From assembly GCA_937896065.1 (NCBI GenBank), contig CALBLI010000020.1, positions 1 to 29,529 of the forward strand: a stretch of 29,529 bases of DNA, in the 5' to 3' direction. Below, piece after piece: positions 15,612 to 23,282 of this stretch (positions within the stretch are counted from its first letter, which is position 1; every line of letters starts with the position of its first letter). The notes below the pieces were generated by a model that saw nothing but the letters and a program-made list of their open reading frames with translations, was not told the origin of the DNA and made no database searches. Source of the DNA: an uncultured Caryophanales bacterium. GTDB taxonomy: Bacteria; Bacillota_I; Bacilli_A; RFN20; CAG-288. The translations under genes were made by a program, and so were the position numbers.

Positions 15612-17708
15612 ATGGATGCTAAATTAGAACCATTATTTACCCCTTGGAAAATAAGAAATCTAGAGATTAAAAATAGAATAGTTATGACCTCCATGGGAGG
15701 AACTTCTATATTTGGTTGGATGGAAAATAATCAATTTGATGAAGAAGCAAGCAAATTTCTTTTGAAAGTTGCAAAGAATAATGTTGGTTTAGTTTTGCCT
15801 GGCATTCAACCTATTTACAATCCAATGTATGGTCAATGGCTTTATGAAAACAAGAAAATGTATGCGAAATTAGCTGATTTCATGGACGAACTACATAAAA
15901 CAGGTGCTAAAATGTTTGTTCAATTAACTGCTGGATTCGGTCGAGCTTTTACGATTACTAAAATGATGGAAAAGCTTTACACCAATCCAATTTTAAGAGC
16001 GATATCTAAGCCAATTATGGATTTAGATAAAATAACTGCTAGTGCTTCTGAACTCCCAAACAGATGGTCTGATAAAGTTCCATCACGCGAACTCACTAAA
16101 GAAGAGATTAAAGATTTTATCAATGCTTTTGCAAATGTTGCTTACATGCTTAAAAATGCTGGTGTTGATGGAGTTGAAATACATGCTGTTCATGAAGGAT
16201 ATTTACTTGATCAGTTTGCAACTAAATACACTAATCATCGTACAGATGAATATGGTGGTTCACTTGAAAATAGATATCGTTTTGCAGTCGAAATTGTCAA
16301 AGCTATTAAAGATATGTGTGGAAATGATTTCCCAGTTTCACTGAGATTCTCTGCTGTTTCTAAAACCAAAGGATTTAGAAAAGGTGCTGTTCCTGGTGAG
16401 GAATATGAAGAAGTCGGTCGAGATTTAAAAGAAGCAATTATTGCTAGTAAATATTTAACTCAAGCAGGATATGATATGTTAAACTGCGACAATGGAACAT
16501 ATGACGCTTGGTATTATGCTCATCCACCAATATATATGCCTGAAAATTGCAACGTCAAAGAAATAGAAGTTATCAAGAAAAATGTTACTGTTCCTGTTGT
16601 TTGTGCTGGAAGAATGGATCCTTACTTCGGTGCTAAGGAAATTGAAGAAGGTAAACTTGATGCTATCGGTTTTGCAAGACAATTTTTAGCTGATCAAGAA
16701 TGGGTTACTAAATTGATGTTTGATGATAAGGAAGACATTAGACCTTGTATATGCTGTCATAATGGTTGTTTTAATATGGCTCACTATAAAGGTGTTCCAA
16801 ATGATCAGGATTTAAAAGACGCTCTCCATATGGCAAGATGTGCCGTCAATGCTCAGACCATGCAAAGTGATGTTCACTATCTTAAGCCTATCACTGATTA
16901 TAAAAAACGTAAAAAAGTTGCTATCATTGGTGGCGGAATTGCTGGTATGGAAGTTGCAAGAGATTTAAAGCTTCGTGGACACACTCCTGTTATTTATGAA
17001 AAAAGTGATCATTTAGGTGGCGTTTTCAAAGAAGCAAGTTCGGCTTCATTTAAAGGAAAACTCAGAGATTTATTAAATTGGTATATAAGACAAATGGATA
17101 AACTTCAAATTGAAGTTCATCTCAATACTGAAGTTAAAAGCTTTGAGCATATAATAGCTGATAACTATATTATTTGCACTGGTTCAACTCCTGTTGTTCC
17201 TAAAGTTTTAGGATATGAAAGAGGAATTGACGCACTAGAGTTTTTAAAAGGCAAAGAGGTTGGAAGAGATGTTGCAGTTATAGGTGGTGGATTAACAGGC
17301 TGTGAAATAGCTTATGAATTATCACTCATGGGTAAGCATCCCTTTATTGTTGAGATGAAGCAAGATCTCATCTGTCAAAAAGGAGTTTGTTTAGCAAATA
17401 GCTCTTATTTAAGAGACTATTTTGAATATAAAAAGATTCCTATTTACTTAAACTCAGTTTTGACAAGAGTTTGGGAAGATAGTATTTCAATCAAAACCAA
17501 AGTTGAAAAAGAAGGTGTAAAAGGAAAGAATAAACACACTATTGTAGAGAAGTCAATCCCATGTGATAGTGTTATTTATGCAATAGGTTATAAACCCAAT
17601 CCACTTCATATAAAAGGTAAGAAAACATATATTGTCGGTGATTGTAAAGAAGTAGGTAATTTAAGAACAGTTATTTGGCAAGCATATGAAGTTGCTATGA
17701 AAATATAA
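15612..17708 (+). CDS. 2-enoate-reductase-like flavin/iron-sulfur oxidoreductase
   Basis: A 698-residue enzyme of the Old Yellow Enzyme / 2,4-dienoyl-CoA reductase family; ATG 15612 is 7 nt after AAAGGAG. The N-terminal FMN barrel starts LFTPWKIRNLEIKNR and has EIHAVHEGYLLDQF and YGGSLENRYRF. A [4Fe-4S] motif CICCHNGC plus ARCAVN lies at ~378-411. The C-terminal half is an FAD/NAD(P)-binding disulfide-reductase-like domain with IIGGGIAGMEVA (~438) and VIGGGLTGCEIA (~557). The HAVHEGYLLDQF form is typical of clostridial 2-enoate reductases and BaiCD/BaiH-like enzymes, which reduce or oxidise a C=C bond next to a carbonyl. It is the first gene of an operon with both aconitase X subunits, which suggests it reduces the product of that dehydratase. 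Exact substrate unknown. Confidence 0.85.
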   Translation: MDAKLEPLFTPWKIRNLEIKNRIVMTSMGGTSIFGWMENNQFDEEASKFLLKVAKNNVGLVLPGIQPIYNPMYGQWLYENKKMYAKLADFMDELHKTGAKMFVQLTAGFGRAFTITKMMEKLYTNPILRAISKPIMDLDKITASASELPNRWSDKVPSRELTKEEIKDFINAFANVAYMLKNAGVDGVEIHAVHEGYLLDQFATKYTNHRTDEYGGSLENRYRFAVEIVKAIKDMCGNDFPVSLRFSAVSKTKGFRKGAVPGEEYEEVGRDLKEAIIASKYLTQAGYDMLNCDNGTYDAWYYAHPPIYMPENCNVKEIEVIKKNVTVPVVCAGRMDPYFGAKEIEEGKLDAIGFARQFLADQEWVTKLMFDDKEDIRPCICCHNGCFNMAHYKGVPNDQDLKDALHMARCAVNAQTMQSDVHYLKPITDYKKRKKVAIIGGGIAGMEVARDLKLRGHTPVIYEKSDHLGGVFKEASSASFKGKLRDLLNWYIRQMDKLQIEVHLNTEVKSFEHIIADNYIICTGSTPVVPKVLGYERGIDALEFLKGKEVGRDVAVIGGGLTGCEIAYELSLMGKHPFIVEMKQDLICQKGVCLANSSYLRDYFEYKKIPIYLNSVLTRVWEDSISIKTKVEKEGVKGKNKHTIVEKSIPCDSVIYAIGYKPNPLHIKGKKTYIVGDCKEVGNLRTVIWQAYEVAMKI

Positions 17709-17718
17709 GGAGGTCTAT

Positions 17719-19023
17719 ATGTATCAACCTAAGATGGAACTCACTGATGCTCAAAAAGATATCTTAAATGGGCGACTTGGTGAAACAGTAGCAAAAATGA
17801 TGGAAGTAGTTGTCAGATATGGTGACACATTTAATGCAAAAAGACTTGTACCAATCACACATAGGAAAGGGCATTTTGTTACCAGTTTTGGCATCAATAT
17901 GCTAACTCCTATTTATCCTTTAATGGATGAACTTATCAAGACAACTATTTATTGTCCAGATGGAATGACAATGGATCCAAGACCAATGGATTATAAAAAT
18001 GTCAAAGCATCTTTACTTGAAAGAATCGTTTCCAAAAAAATAATTTATGGAAAGCAGGATCAATATGAATCTCAGCTTCAACAATTAGGACTCAAAGACT
18101 TAGATGGTTTTACTTGTACTTGTTATTTAAAAGAAGTTGGAAATATTCCTAAATATGGTGATATTATTTCTTGGGCTGAAAGTTCAGCTGTTGTATTTGC
18201 AAATTCAGTTTTAGGTGCAAGATGCAATAGAAATTCTGGCGTTGTTGAAATGTTTCAAACGTTATTAGGATATGTTCCTGAATTTGGTTTTATAACTGAT
18301 GCTGGAAGAAAAGCTACTTGGAAAGTTATTGTAAGAACAACTAAAAAGCCGACCGCTCAAGTTTTAGGCTCAGCAATCGGTATGAAAGTAACATCTGATG
18401 TTCCTTATATAGTTGGTTTAGATAAATATTTAAATGAACTGCAGGATGATGGTACAATTGCCTATTTAAAAGATATGGGAGCTGCTTGTGCAAGCAATGG
18501 CTCAGTTGGCTTATATCATGTTCATAATATTACACCAGAAGCTAAAAATTTAGGTGAATCACTTCTTGTTGAAAATTATAAAACATATATTATTGATGAT
18601 GCTGAACTTGAAAGAGTTAAATCTTCATATCCTGTTATGTGGAAGAAACCGAATTTAAAACCAAAGAAGTGTTTTATAGGCTGCCCACATTTAAGTTATG
18701 ATCAATTGAGACTATATTCAAATAGAATTCTTGATGAACTTGCTCAAGTTGGTAGAAAGAAAGTAACAGTTTACACTGTCTTTACTGCTGCACCACAAGT
18801 TATCAAGAAATTTTCTGAAAATGATGCTGGATTATTAAAGAGGATTACTGATGCCAATATTCATCTTTCATCAATTTGCCCTCTCATGTTTGTGGATAAT
18901 CCCTTAAGTGGAAGCAAACCTATGATTACTAATTCAAATAAACTCAGAACTTATTCTAATTGTAGATATTATGATGACGATGAGATTATTGATATTTTAG
19001 TTGGAAAGGAGAAATGCAGATGA
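17719..19023 (+). CDS. Aconitase X large (catalytic) subunit
   Basis: A 434-residue protein with the AcnX (DUF521) catalytic domain. It follows the reductase by 10 nt and has a full AAGGAGGT ribosome site. Recognisable blocks are NSVLGARCNRNSG, TDAGRKATWKV, GSAIGMKV, GAACASNGSVGLYH and CFIGCPHLSYDQL; Cys residues at CNRNSG, GCPHLS, SSICPLM and SNCRYY are likely Fe or Fe-S ligands. Characterised AcnX enzymes dehydrate cis-3-hydroxy-L-proline (bacterial type) or mevalonate 5-phosphate (archaeal type). No mevalonate or proline gene is next to this one, so neither can be chosen. It ends in TGA, showing that TGA is a stop here. Its stop overlaps the small-subunit start. Confidence 0.87.
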   Translation: MYQPKMELTDAQKDILNGRLGETVAKMMEVVVRYGDTFNAKRLVPITHRKGHFVTSFGINMLTPIYPLMDELIKTTIYCPDGMTMDPRPMDYKNVKASLLERIVSKKIIYGKQDQYESQLQQLGLKDLDGFTCTCYLKEVGNIPKYGDIISWAESSAVVFANSVLGARCNRNSGVVEMFQTLLGYVPEFGFITDAGRKATWKVIVRTTKKPTAQVLGSAIGMKVTSDVPYIVGLDKYLNELQDDGTIAYLKDMGAACASNGSVGLYHVHNITPEAKNLGESLLVENYKTYIIDDAELERVKSSYPVMWKKPNLKPKKCFIGCPHLSYDQLRLYSNRILDELAQVGRKKVTVYTVFTAAPQVIKKFSENDAGLLKRITDANIHLSSICPLMFVDNPLSGSKPMITNSNKLRTYSNCRYYDDDEIIDILVGKEKCR

Positions 19024-19526
19024 AAAAGTTTCAAGGTAGAGTAATCTTTGCTGAAGATTTTACAGGTGAAGCTGTTGTTTCTAGAAGTGGATTTAATACA
19101 TTAGCTAGTTTTCAAAAATCAGCATTATTAAAAACAAGTAAAAAGATTATTGTTTCTGATCAGAATAATAAAGACGTTTATAAAAAGAACGTTACTGGAA
19201 AGATATTATGCCTTCCTGAAACTATCGGTTCAACAACTGGTGGAATGGTCATTCAAACAGTTGCTAGCCGCAATTTGTCTCCTAAGGCTTTTTTATTTTC
19301 AAAACATATCGATCCTCTTGCTGCAAGTGGAATCATTTTAGCTAATGTTTGGAACAATGTCCCAATCATTGCGATTGATGAACTCGGTGATGATTTCTTA
19401 AATGAAGTTAATAGCGGCGATGAGATCACTATCCATGCAGATGGTAGCGTTTATGTTAGCAAAAACTTAGATGATTCTAAAGATAGTGATGAAGTTGATG
19501 ATTTAGAAGAGGAAGATTTAGATTAG
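19020..19526 (+). CDS. Aconitase X small (swivel) subunit
   Basis: A 168-residue DUF126 swivelling-domain protein. ATG 19020 overlaps the large-subunit stop as ATGA, 8 nt after AAAGGAG; an ATG at 19014 lies too close to that site. GRVIFAEDFTGEAVVS is the usual beginning and LPETIGSTTGGMVIQ holds the Ser/Gly loop that faces the active site. HIDPLAASGIILA and IIAIDELGDDF complete the domain by about residue 145. The last ~20 residues are an acidic tail (DDSKDSDEVDDLEEEDLD) that I do not know from this family; it may be a lineage feature. Confidence 0.87.
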   Translation: MKKFQGRVIFAEDFTGEAVVSRSGFNTLASFQKSALLKTSKKIIVSDQNNKDVYKKNVTGKILCLPETIGSTTGGMVIQTVASRNLSPKAFLFSKHIDPLAASGIILANVWNNVPIIAIDELGDDFLNEVNSGDEITIHADGSVYVSKNLDDSKDSDEVDDLEEEDLD

Positions 19527-19549
19527 TTTTCTACTATATGTTTAATACT

Positions 19550-19577
19550 AAGTTGAGAGCAATGCTCTCAACTTTTT
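19550..19577 (+). terminator. Terminator of the reductase/aconitase X operon
   Basis: The perfect 11-bp stem AAGTTGAGAGC / GCTCTCAACTT has a 3-nt loop and ends in five T. Confidence 0.92.
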
Positions 19578-19668
19578 AAATTAATTACTAGATAGAAAGT
19601 CTATAAATTGATGCAAATATTATCTGATAATATGAATAACTTATTATATAATATAGATGAGGTAAATA

Positions 19669-20190
19669 GTGGAAGATAAAAATAAAAAGATATTAGTTAC
19701 TATACTTTATACACTCGCTGTATTGTTTTTAATAGGTTCTATAACTTCGTTTGTACTTTTTATAATAATTGGTACAGAAAACTTTAATAAGATTATTTTT
19801 GCTCAGGTATCATTTTTTATATGCTTTTTAATAGCTGCTATTTGTTTTGCTTCAGCTAAAAAAATATCTGTTAAATACAAAATAAATAACATCAATAGAA
19901 AGAAATATAAAAATAGTGATAATATTGACCATGGATACTGCCATTTTACTAAAACAAAGCTTGATGGTGATGATGAAGTTGCTAATTCAATTAATGCATC
20001 AACTATTGTTTGTGACAAATGTGGATATATCAATGATTCAAAAAATGTCAGATGTAAACAATGTGGAAATTATTTGATTAAAATGTGCCCTAAATGTCAT
20101 CACCAATTAAAAGACAATGCTAATAGTAATTATTGTAATAAATGCGGCTATAAACTTGATGATGAGGATAATAAAAATGAAAGTAATTAA
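19669..20190 (+). CDS. Membrane protein with two zinc ribbons
   Basis: A 173-residue protein starting with GTG (19669) after GATGAGGT. Two membrane helices span about residues 9-33 and 41-64. A basic linker leads to a cytosolic double zinc ribbon at ~117-165: CDKCG ... CKQCG and CPKCH ... CNKCG, each a pair of CxxC knuckles. Such double-ribbon membrane proteins (DZR type) are common and mostly uncharacterised; a role in sensing or scaffolding is inference. Its last 14 nt overlap the ribokinase start, so the two are coupled. A TATAAT at 19647-19652 upstream lacks a clear -35. Confidence 0.75.
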   Translation: MEDKNKKILVTILYTLAVLFLIGSITSFVLFIIIGTENFNKIIFAQVSFFICFLIAAICFASAKKISVKYKINNINRKKYKNSDNIDHGYCHFTKTKLDGDDEVANSINASTIVCDKCGYINDSKNVRCKQCGNYLIKMCPKCHHQLKDNANSNYCNKCGYKLDDEDNKNESN

Positions 20191-21055
20191 TTTCGGATCA
20201 CTTAATATTGATTATTCGTTTACTGTCGATCACCTTGTAAATCCCGGTGAAACAGAATCATCAAATTCTTTTATTATCACTTGTGGTGGAAAAGGTTTGA
20301 ATCAGAGTGTTGCTTTAAAAAGAGCAGGTATTGATGTTATTCATGCTGGACTTGTTGGAAGAAAGGATTCTAAAATTATTTTAGATTTATTAAAAAAAGA
20401 AAATATTGATATTTCATATATTAAAAAGAAGAATACAAATACTGGTGCTGCTTTTATTCAGGTTGATAAACATGGTGAGAATAATATTGTTTTAAATGGT
20501 GGTGCTAATCATCAAATCGATAATAAATTTGTTGATAGTATTTTAAATAACTTCTCTGAAAATGACTATATTGTTATTCAAAATGAGATATCATCACTAG
20601 AATATATAATGAATAAAGCATATGAGAAAAAGATGAGAATAATATTTAATCCTTCACCAATGAATGAGAAAGTATTATCTTTACCATTAGATAAAGTTTA
20701 CATGTTTTTTCTAAATAATTATGAATCTTCTTTTTTAGCTGGTAGTAAAAAAGATGTTTTAGAAAAGTTGATTTCTAAATATAAAAATAGTCAATTTGTG
20801 ATTACAAATGGTAGTAAAGAATGTTTATATTATGATTTGCATACTATTTATAAAGAATCTCCTATGAAAATTGAACCTGTTGATACAACAGCAGCTGGTG
20901 ATACTTTCTTAGGATATTTTTTAGCATCATATATTAGGTGTAAAAAAAGACCGCTTCTCATCGCTAATACTGCTAGTGGTTTAGCTTGTTTAAAAAGAGG
21001 GGCAAGTGTTTCAATTCCTTATTTGAAAGAAGTTGAAGATAAAATTAAAGAATAA
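20177..21055 (+). CDS. rbsK: Ribokinase (PfkB family)
   Basis: A 292-residue enzyme phosphorylating ribose to ribose 5-phosphate. The start MKVINFGSLNIDYSF lies inside the end of the zinc-ribbon gene, with GAGGAT 7-12 nt before it. CGGKGLNQSVALKRAG is the ribokinase sugar-binding GGKG(A)NQ motif, and DTTAAGDTFLGYF is the PfkB signature 2 with the catalytic Asp (GD). LNGGANHQ is also typical of ribokinase. Nearby nucleoside hydrolases release free ribose, so the substrate fits the context; deoxyribokinase activity cannot be ruled out. It converges with the hydrolase operon with only 15 nt between stops and no obvious terminator. Confidence 0.85.
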   Translation: MKVINFGSLNIDYSFTVDHLVNPGETESSNSFIITCGGKGLNQSVALKRAGIDVIHAGLVGRKDSKIILDLLKKENIDISYIKKKNTNTGAAFIQVDKHGENNIVLNGGANHQIDNKFVDSILNNFSENDYIVIQNEISSLEYIMNKAYEKKMRIIFNPSPMNEKVLSLPLDKVYMFFLNNYESSFLAGSKKDVLEKLISKYKNSQFVITNGSKECLYYDLHTIYKESPMKIEPVDTTAAGDTFLGYFLASYIRCKKRPLLIANTASGLACLKRGASVSIPYLKEVEDKIKE

Positions 21056-21070
21056 TAAATAATATAAAAG

Positions 21071-22000
21071 TTAATAAGTCTTATATATGTCAAAACAATG
21101 TTTGACAAATTTTTGACGATCAACATCAATTAAAGCTGTTACTTCTTTTCCTTCATATGGAATATCACAATCATAATCGCTGATTGTTTTTCCATATGCT
21201 AATTTGCTCTTAGTTTCAATTTTAACGTGACATTTGATGCTTTTGAAAATACTCTCATCACTTAAGTAAACAATAGGGCAAGCATCATGGAAAAAGAAAC
21301 GATGATATCCACTGTTTTTATAGTAAAACTTCATGATATTAACACTCATCTTTTCAAAAAGATGAGATAATTTGTTATCAAAACTTGATAAAGTTTTAAT
21401 ATCATCTAAATCAAAATAACTTTTTAATGTGACATCAAGAGGTGCCATAACTATATCAACACCAGATTCAAATAAAATTTCACTGCTTATGGGATCTGCG
21501 TAAATATTGAATTCTGCTTGAGAAGTTCTGTTTCCTCCTGAAAAAGAGCCGCCCATAAGCACAACTCTTTTTAAATATTTGACAATATCAGGATGTCTAA
21601 AATAAGTGTTTGCAAAATCACTGCTAGGTCCAAGCATGACAAGTTCCATCTGGCCGTTTAATTCTTTAGCTCTATTATAAAAAGCATCAAAGGCATTTTC
21701 ATTTTCAATCGGTGCTGTTGAAGAAACAAGTTTTATATTGTTGACCCCATTTTTACCATGACAATCATATCCATAGCAAGGTTTATCAACTAATGGGGAA
21801 GCACTTCCTTTATAAACTTTTATATCGTCATATCCTGCAAAATGAAGAACATCTCTTGTATTTTTGAATGTTTTTTCAAGTTCAACATTTCCATATGTTG
21901 CTATGATTCCATCAATTTTAATGTCTTTTTCTTTTAAAAGTAAAAGAAGAGCAAAACAATCATCAATACCTGTATCTAATGATAACCAAATTGTATGCAT
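21071..22000 (-). CDS. Nucleoside hydrolase with altered active-site motif
   Basis: A 309-residue inosine/uridine-preferring nucleoside hydrolase homologue, second gene after another hydrolase with a 3-nt gap; its GGGAGG ribosome site lies in the end of that gene. The N-terminal Ca-binding motif, normally DxDPGxDD, reads SLDTGIDD: the first Asp is Ser and the Pro is Thr, while the last three Asp remain. Also present are VVLMGGSFSGG, a MAPLDVTLK metal-site Thr region and FFHDACPI (His-Asp). The family splits the N-glycosidic bond of nucleosides. The altered motif suggests changed substrate preference or lower activity; the paralogue next to it is canonical. Confidence 0.85.
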   Translation of the reverse strand: MHTIWLSLDTGIDDCFALLLLLKEKDIKIDGIIATYGNVELEKTFKNTRDVLHFAGYDDIKVYKGSASPLVDKPCYGYDCHGKNGVNNIKLVSSTAPIENENAFDAFYNRAKELNGQMELVMLGPSSDFANTYFRHPDIVKYLKRVVLMGGSFSGGNRTSQAEFNIYADPISSEILFESGVDIVMAPLDVTLKSYFDLDDIKTLSSFDNKLSHLFEKMSVNIMKFYYKNSGYHRFFFHDACPIVYLSDESIFKSIKCHVKIETKSKLAYGKTISDYDCDIPYEGKEVTALIDVDRQKFVKHCFDIYKTY

Positions 22001-22003
22001 ATA

Positions 22004-22942
22004 TTATTTCCTCCCATCATAATAATGAAGTGCATTTATAAGCAGATCTACAAACTTATCTCTATCAATATCCAAAACGATATCAGCATTGGGTTTCAAT
22101 TTTGATGAATGTCTTCTATCATAAACAAACATTCCTCTTGTATACTTTCCATCTAAATCAATATCAATATGCATTTTTTGAATTTTAAGAATTTCAGGAT
22201 TTGTGATTGAAAGTAAGGCAAGTGGATCATGAATTGGTGCACCTTCATAACCAATTTCCATCGGATGTTTATAGAAAAATTTTAACCATGCTAAAACAAC
22301 TTGAGATACTTTATTATTTACTTGTTCAATTCTTGGAAAATCGCTTGGTTTAATGATCGCTTTTTCAGTAGCATCTAAAACAGCTGCATTGATTTTGATA
22401 CCTGAATCAAAGACTATCTTAGCAGCTTCAGGATCAACTAGTATATTGTATTCGCTAGCTGGTGTCCAATTGCCATGGATTATTCCTCCACCCATAATAG
22501 CTATCATTTTTATTTTGTTTTTAATCTCAGGATAAGTTTTAAGTAAGATAGCTACATTTGTCAGTGGGCCTGTTGAAATGATAGTCACTTTTTCTTGTGA
22601 ATTATATAAAACTTCATACATCATCTTATAGGCCGGCTTGTCAGTTAGCTTTTTATCACCTATATTCAAATCATATCCATCAAGTCCACTTTCACCGTGC
22701 CAGTTTCCAGCTGGCATGATAGGGGCAATTAAAGGTCTGATAGCACCTTTAGAAATAGGACAATTGATATCAAGTAAATTAGCAATTTTTAAAGTATTAA
22801 TTGTTGTTTTATCAATTGTTTGATTTCCATTAACTGAACATAACAGCTTGATATCAATAAGTGGATTAGCTCTAGCTATAACATAGCTGATGGCATCATC
22901 ATGACCTGGATCACCATCTAATATGACGGGTATTTTTTTCAT
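22004..22942 (-). CDS. iunH: Nucleoside hydrolase (canonical)
   Basis: A 312-residue enzyme hydrolysing nucleosides to base plus ribose. ATG 22942 follows a perfect AGGAGGTGAT; the in-frame ATG at 22963 lies upstream of that site. PVILDGDPGHDDAI has all four Asp of the Ca/ribose site. IAIMGGGIIHG, NAAVLDATEKA and APIHDPLALL (active-site His-Asp) complete the family pattern. It leads the minus-strand hydrolase operon and is divergent from the nucleoside transporter, so import and cleavage are probably co-regulated. Confidence 0.9.
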   Translation of the reverse strand: MKKIPVILDGDPGHDDAISYVIARANPLIDIKLLCSVNGNQTIDKTTINTLKIANLLDINCPISKGAIRPLIAPIMPAGNWHGESGLDGYDLNIGDKKLTDKPAYKMMYEVLYNSQEKVTIISTGPLTNVAILLKTYPEIKNKIKMIAIMGGGIIHGNWTPASEYNILVDPEAAKIVFDSGIKINAAVLDATEKAIIKPSDFPRIEQVNNKVSQVVLAWLKFFYKHPMEIGYEGAPIHDPLALLSITNPEILKIQKMHIDIDLDGKYTRGMFVYDRRHSSKLKPNADIVLDIDRDKFVDLLINALHYYDGRK

Positions 22943-22980
22943 ATAATCACCTCCTAGTTTCATCTATTCTTTTAAAAGTG

Positions 22981-23006
22981 ATTTTTAATTATTATAAATT
23001 AAAAAT
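22981..23006. promoter_or_regulatory. Inverted repeat centred on the hydrolase-operon -10
   Basis: ATTTTTAATT (22981-22990) and AATTAAAAAT (22997-23006) are perfect 10-bp arms around ATTATA, which is TATAAT on the minus strand, 49 nt before the iunH start. The repeat is pure A/T, so chance is possible. The position over the -10 fits a repressor site. Confidence 0.4.
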
Positions 23007-23092
23007 GTTAATATTAGTTTAGATTAAATAATTTTTAAATAGTATGGTGATAATTGATTAATAAAAAAACATGAAAGTAATATTTTTTTACC

Positions 23093-23113
23093 TATTTTCT
23101 TTAAAAGAAAATA
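23093..23113. promoter_or_regulatory. 21-bp palindrome upstream of the transporter promoter
   Basis: TATTTTCTTT - A - AAAGAAAATA is a perfect 10-1-10 palindrome. It ends 17 nt before the extended -10 at 23130-23138 and so covers the -35 position, where no TTGACA-like sequence is seen. This is typical placement for an operator. The regulator gene is not in this window. Confidence 0.55.
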
Positions 23114-23129
23114 TATAAGCCTTTTTATG

Positions 23130-23138
23130 TGTTATAAT
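23130..23138 (+). promoter_or_regulatory. Extended -10 promoter of the nucleoside transporter operon
   Basis: TGTTATAAT has a full TATAAT with TG one base upstream. Transcription would start near 23145, just before the left arm of the leader stem. A second possible promoter, TTGACA (23172-23177) with TAACAT 16 nt later, lies within the leader. Confidence 0.6.
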
Positions 23139-23149
23139 TAAATTCATAA

Positions 23150-23282
23150 GGGAAAGGTACAAGTTTAACTATTGACAATATTCTTTATGTTAATAACATT
23201 TGTATGAACTTAACTCCTTCAACAATATTAAATGTGTAACTTTTCCTAACATTTTCTAACATACAAGGAGGATATAAATAGT
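23150..23282 (+). promoter_or_regulatory. Structured leader of the transporter operon, possible riboswitch
   Basis: GGAAAGGTACA (23151-23161) can pair with TGTAACTTTTCC (23235-23246), giving 11 pairs with one G-U and one bulged A, closing a ~73-nt loop. Inside are ATGTT-AAT-AACAT (23187-23199) and an AAGTT / AACTT pair. CTCCTT (23214-23219) is perfectly complementary to AAGGAG of the ribosome site (23265-23271). Two alternative states, site free or masked, are thus possible. It does not show the conserved purine-riboswitch core. A direct repeat CTAACATTTT / CTAACAT lies just before the ribosome site. Confidence 0.45.

Noticed and set aside
18990..19023. Mycoplasma-type code with TGA as Trp
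   Set aside because: TGA ends the aconitase X large subunit exactly at an ATGA overlap, and Trp codons in all genes are TGG.
23145..23282. Classical guanine/adenine riboswitch
   Set aside because: The conserved junction sequences of that class and its paired loop-loop motif are not seen, so only an unclassified structured leader is proposed.
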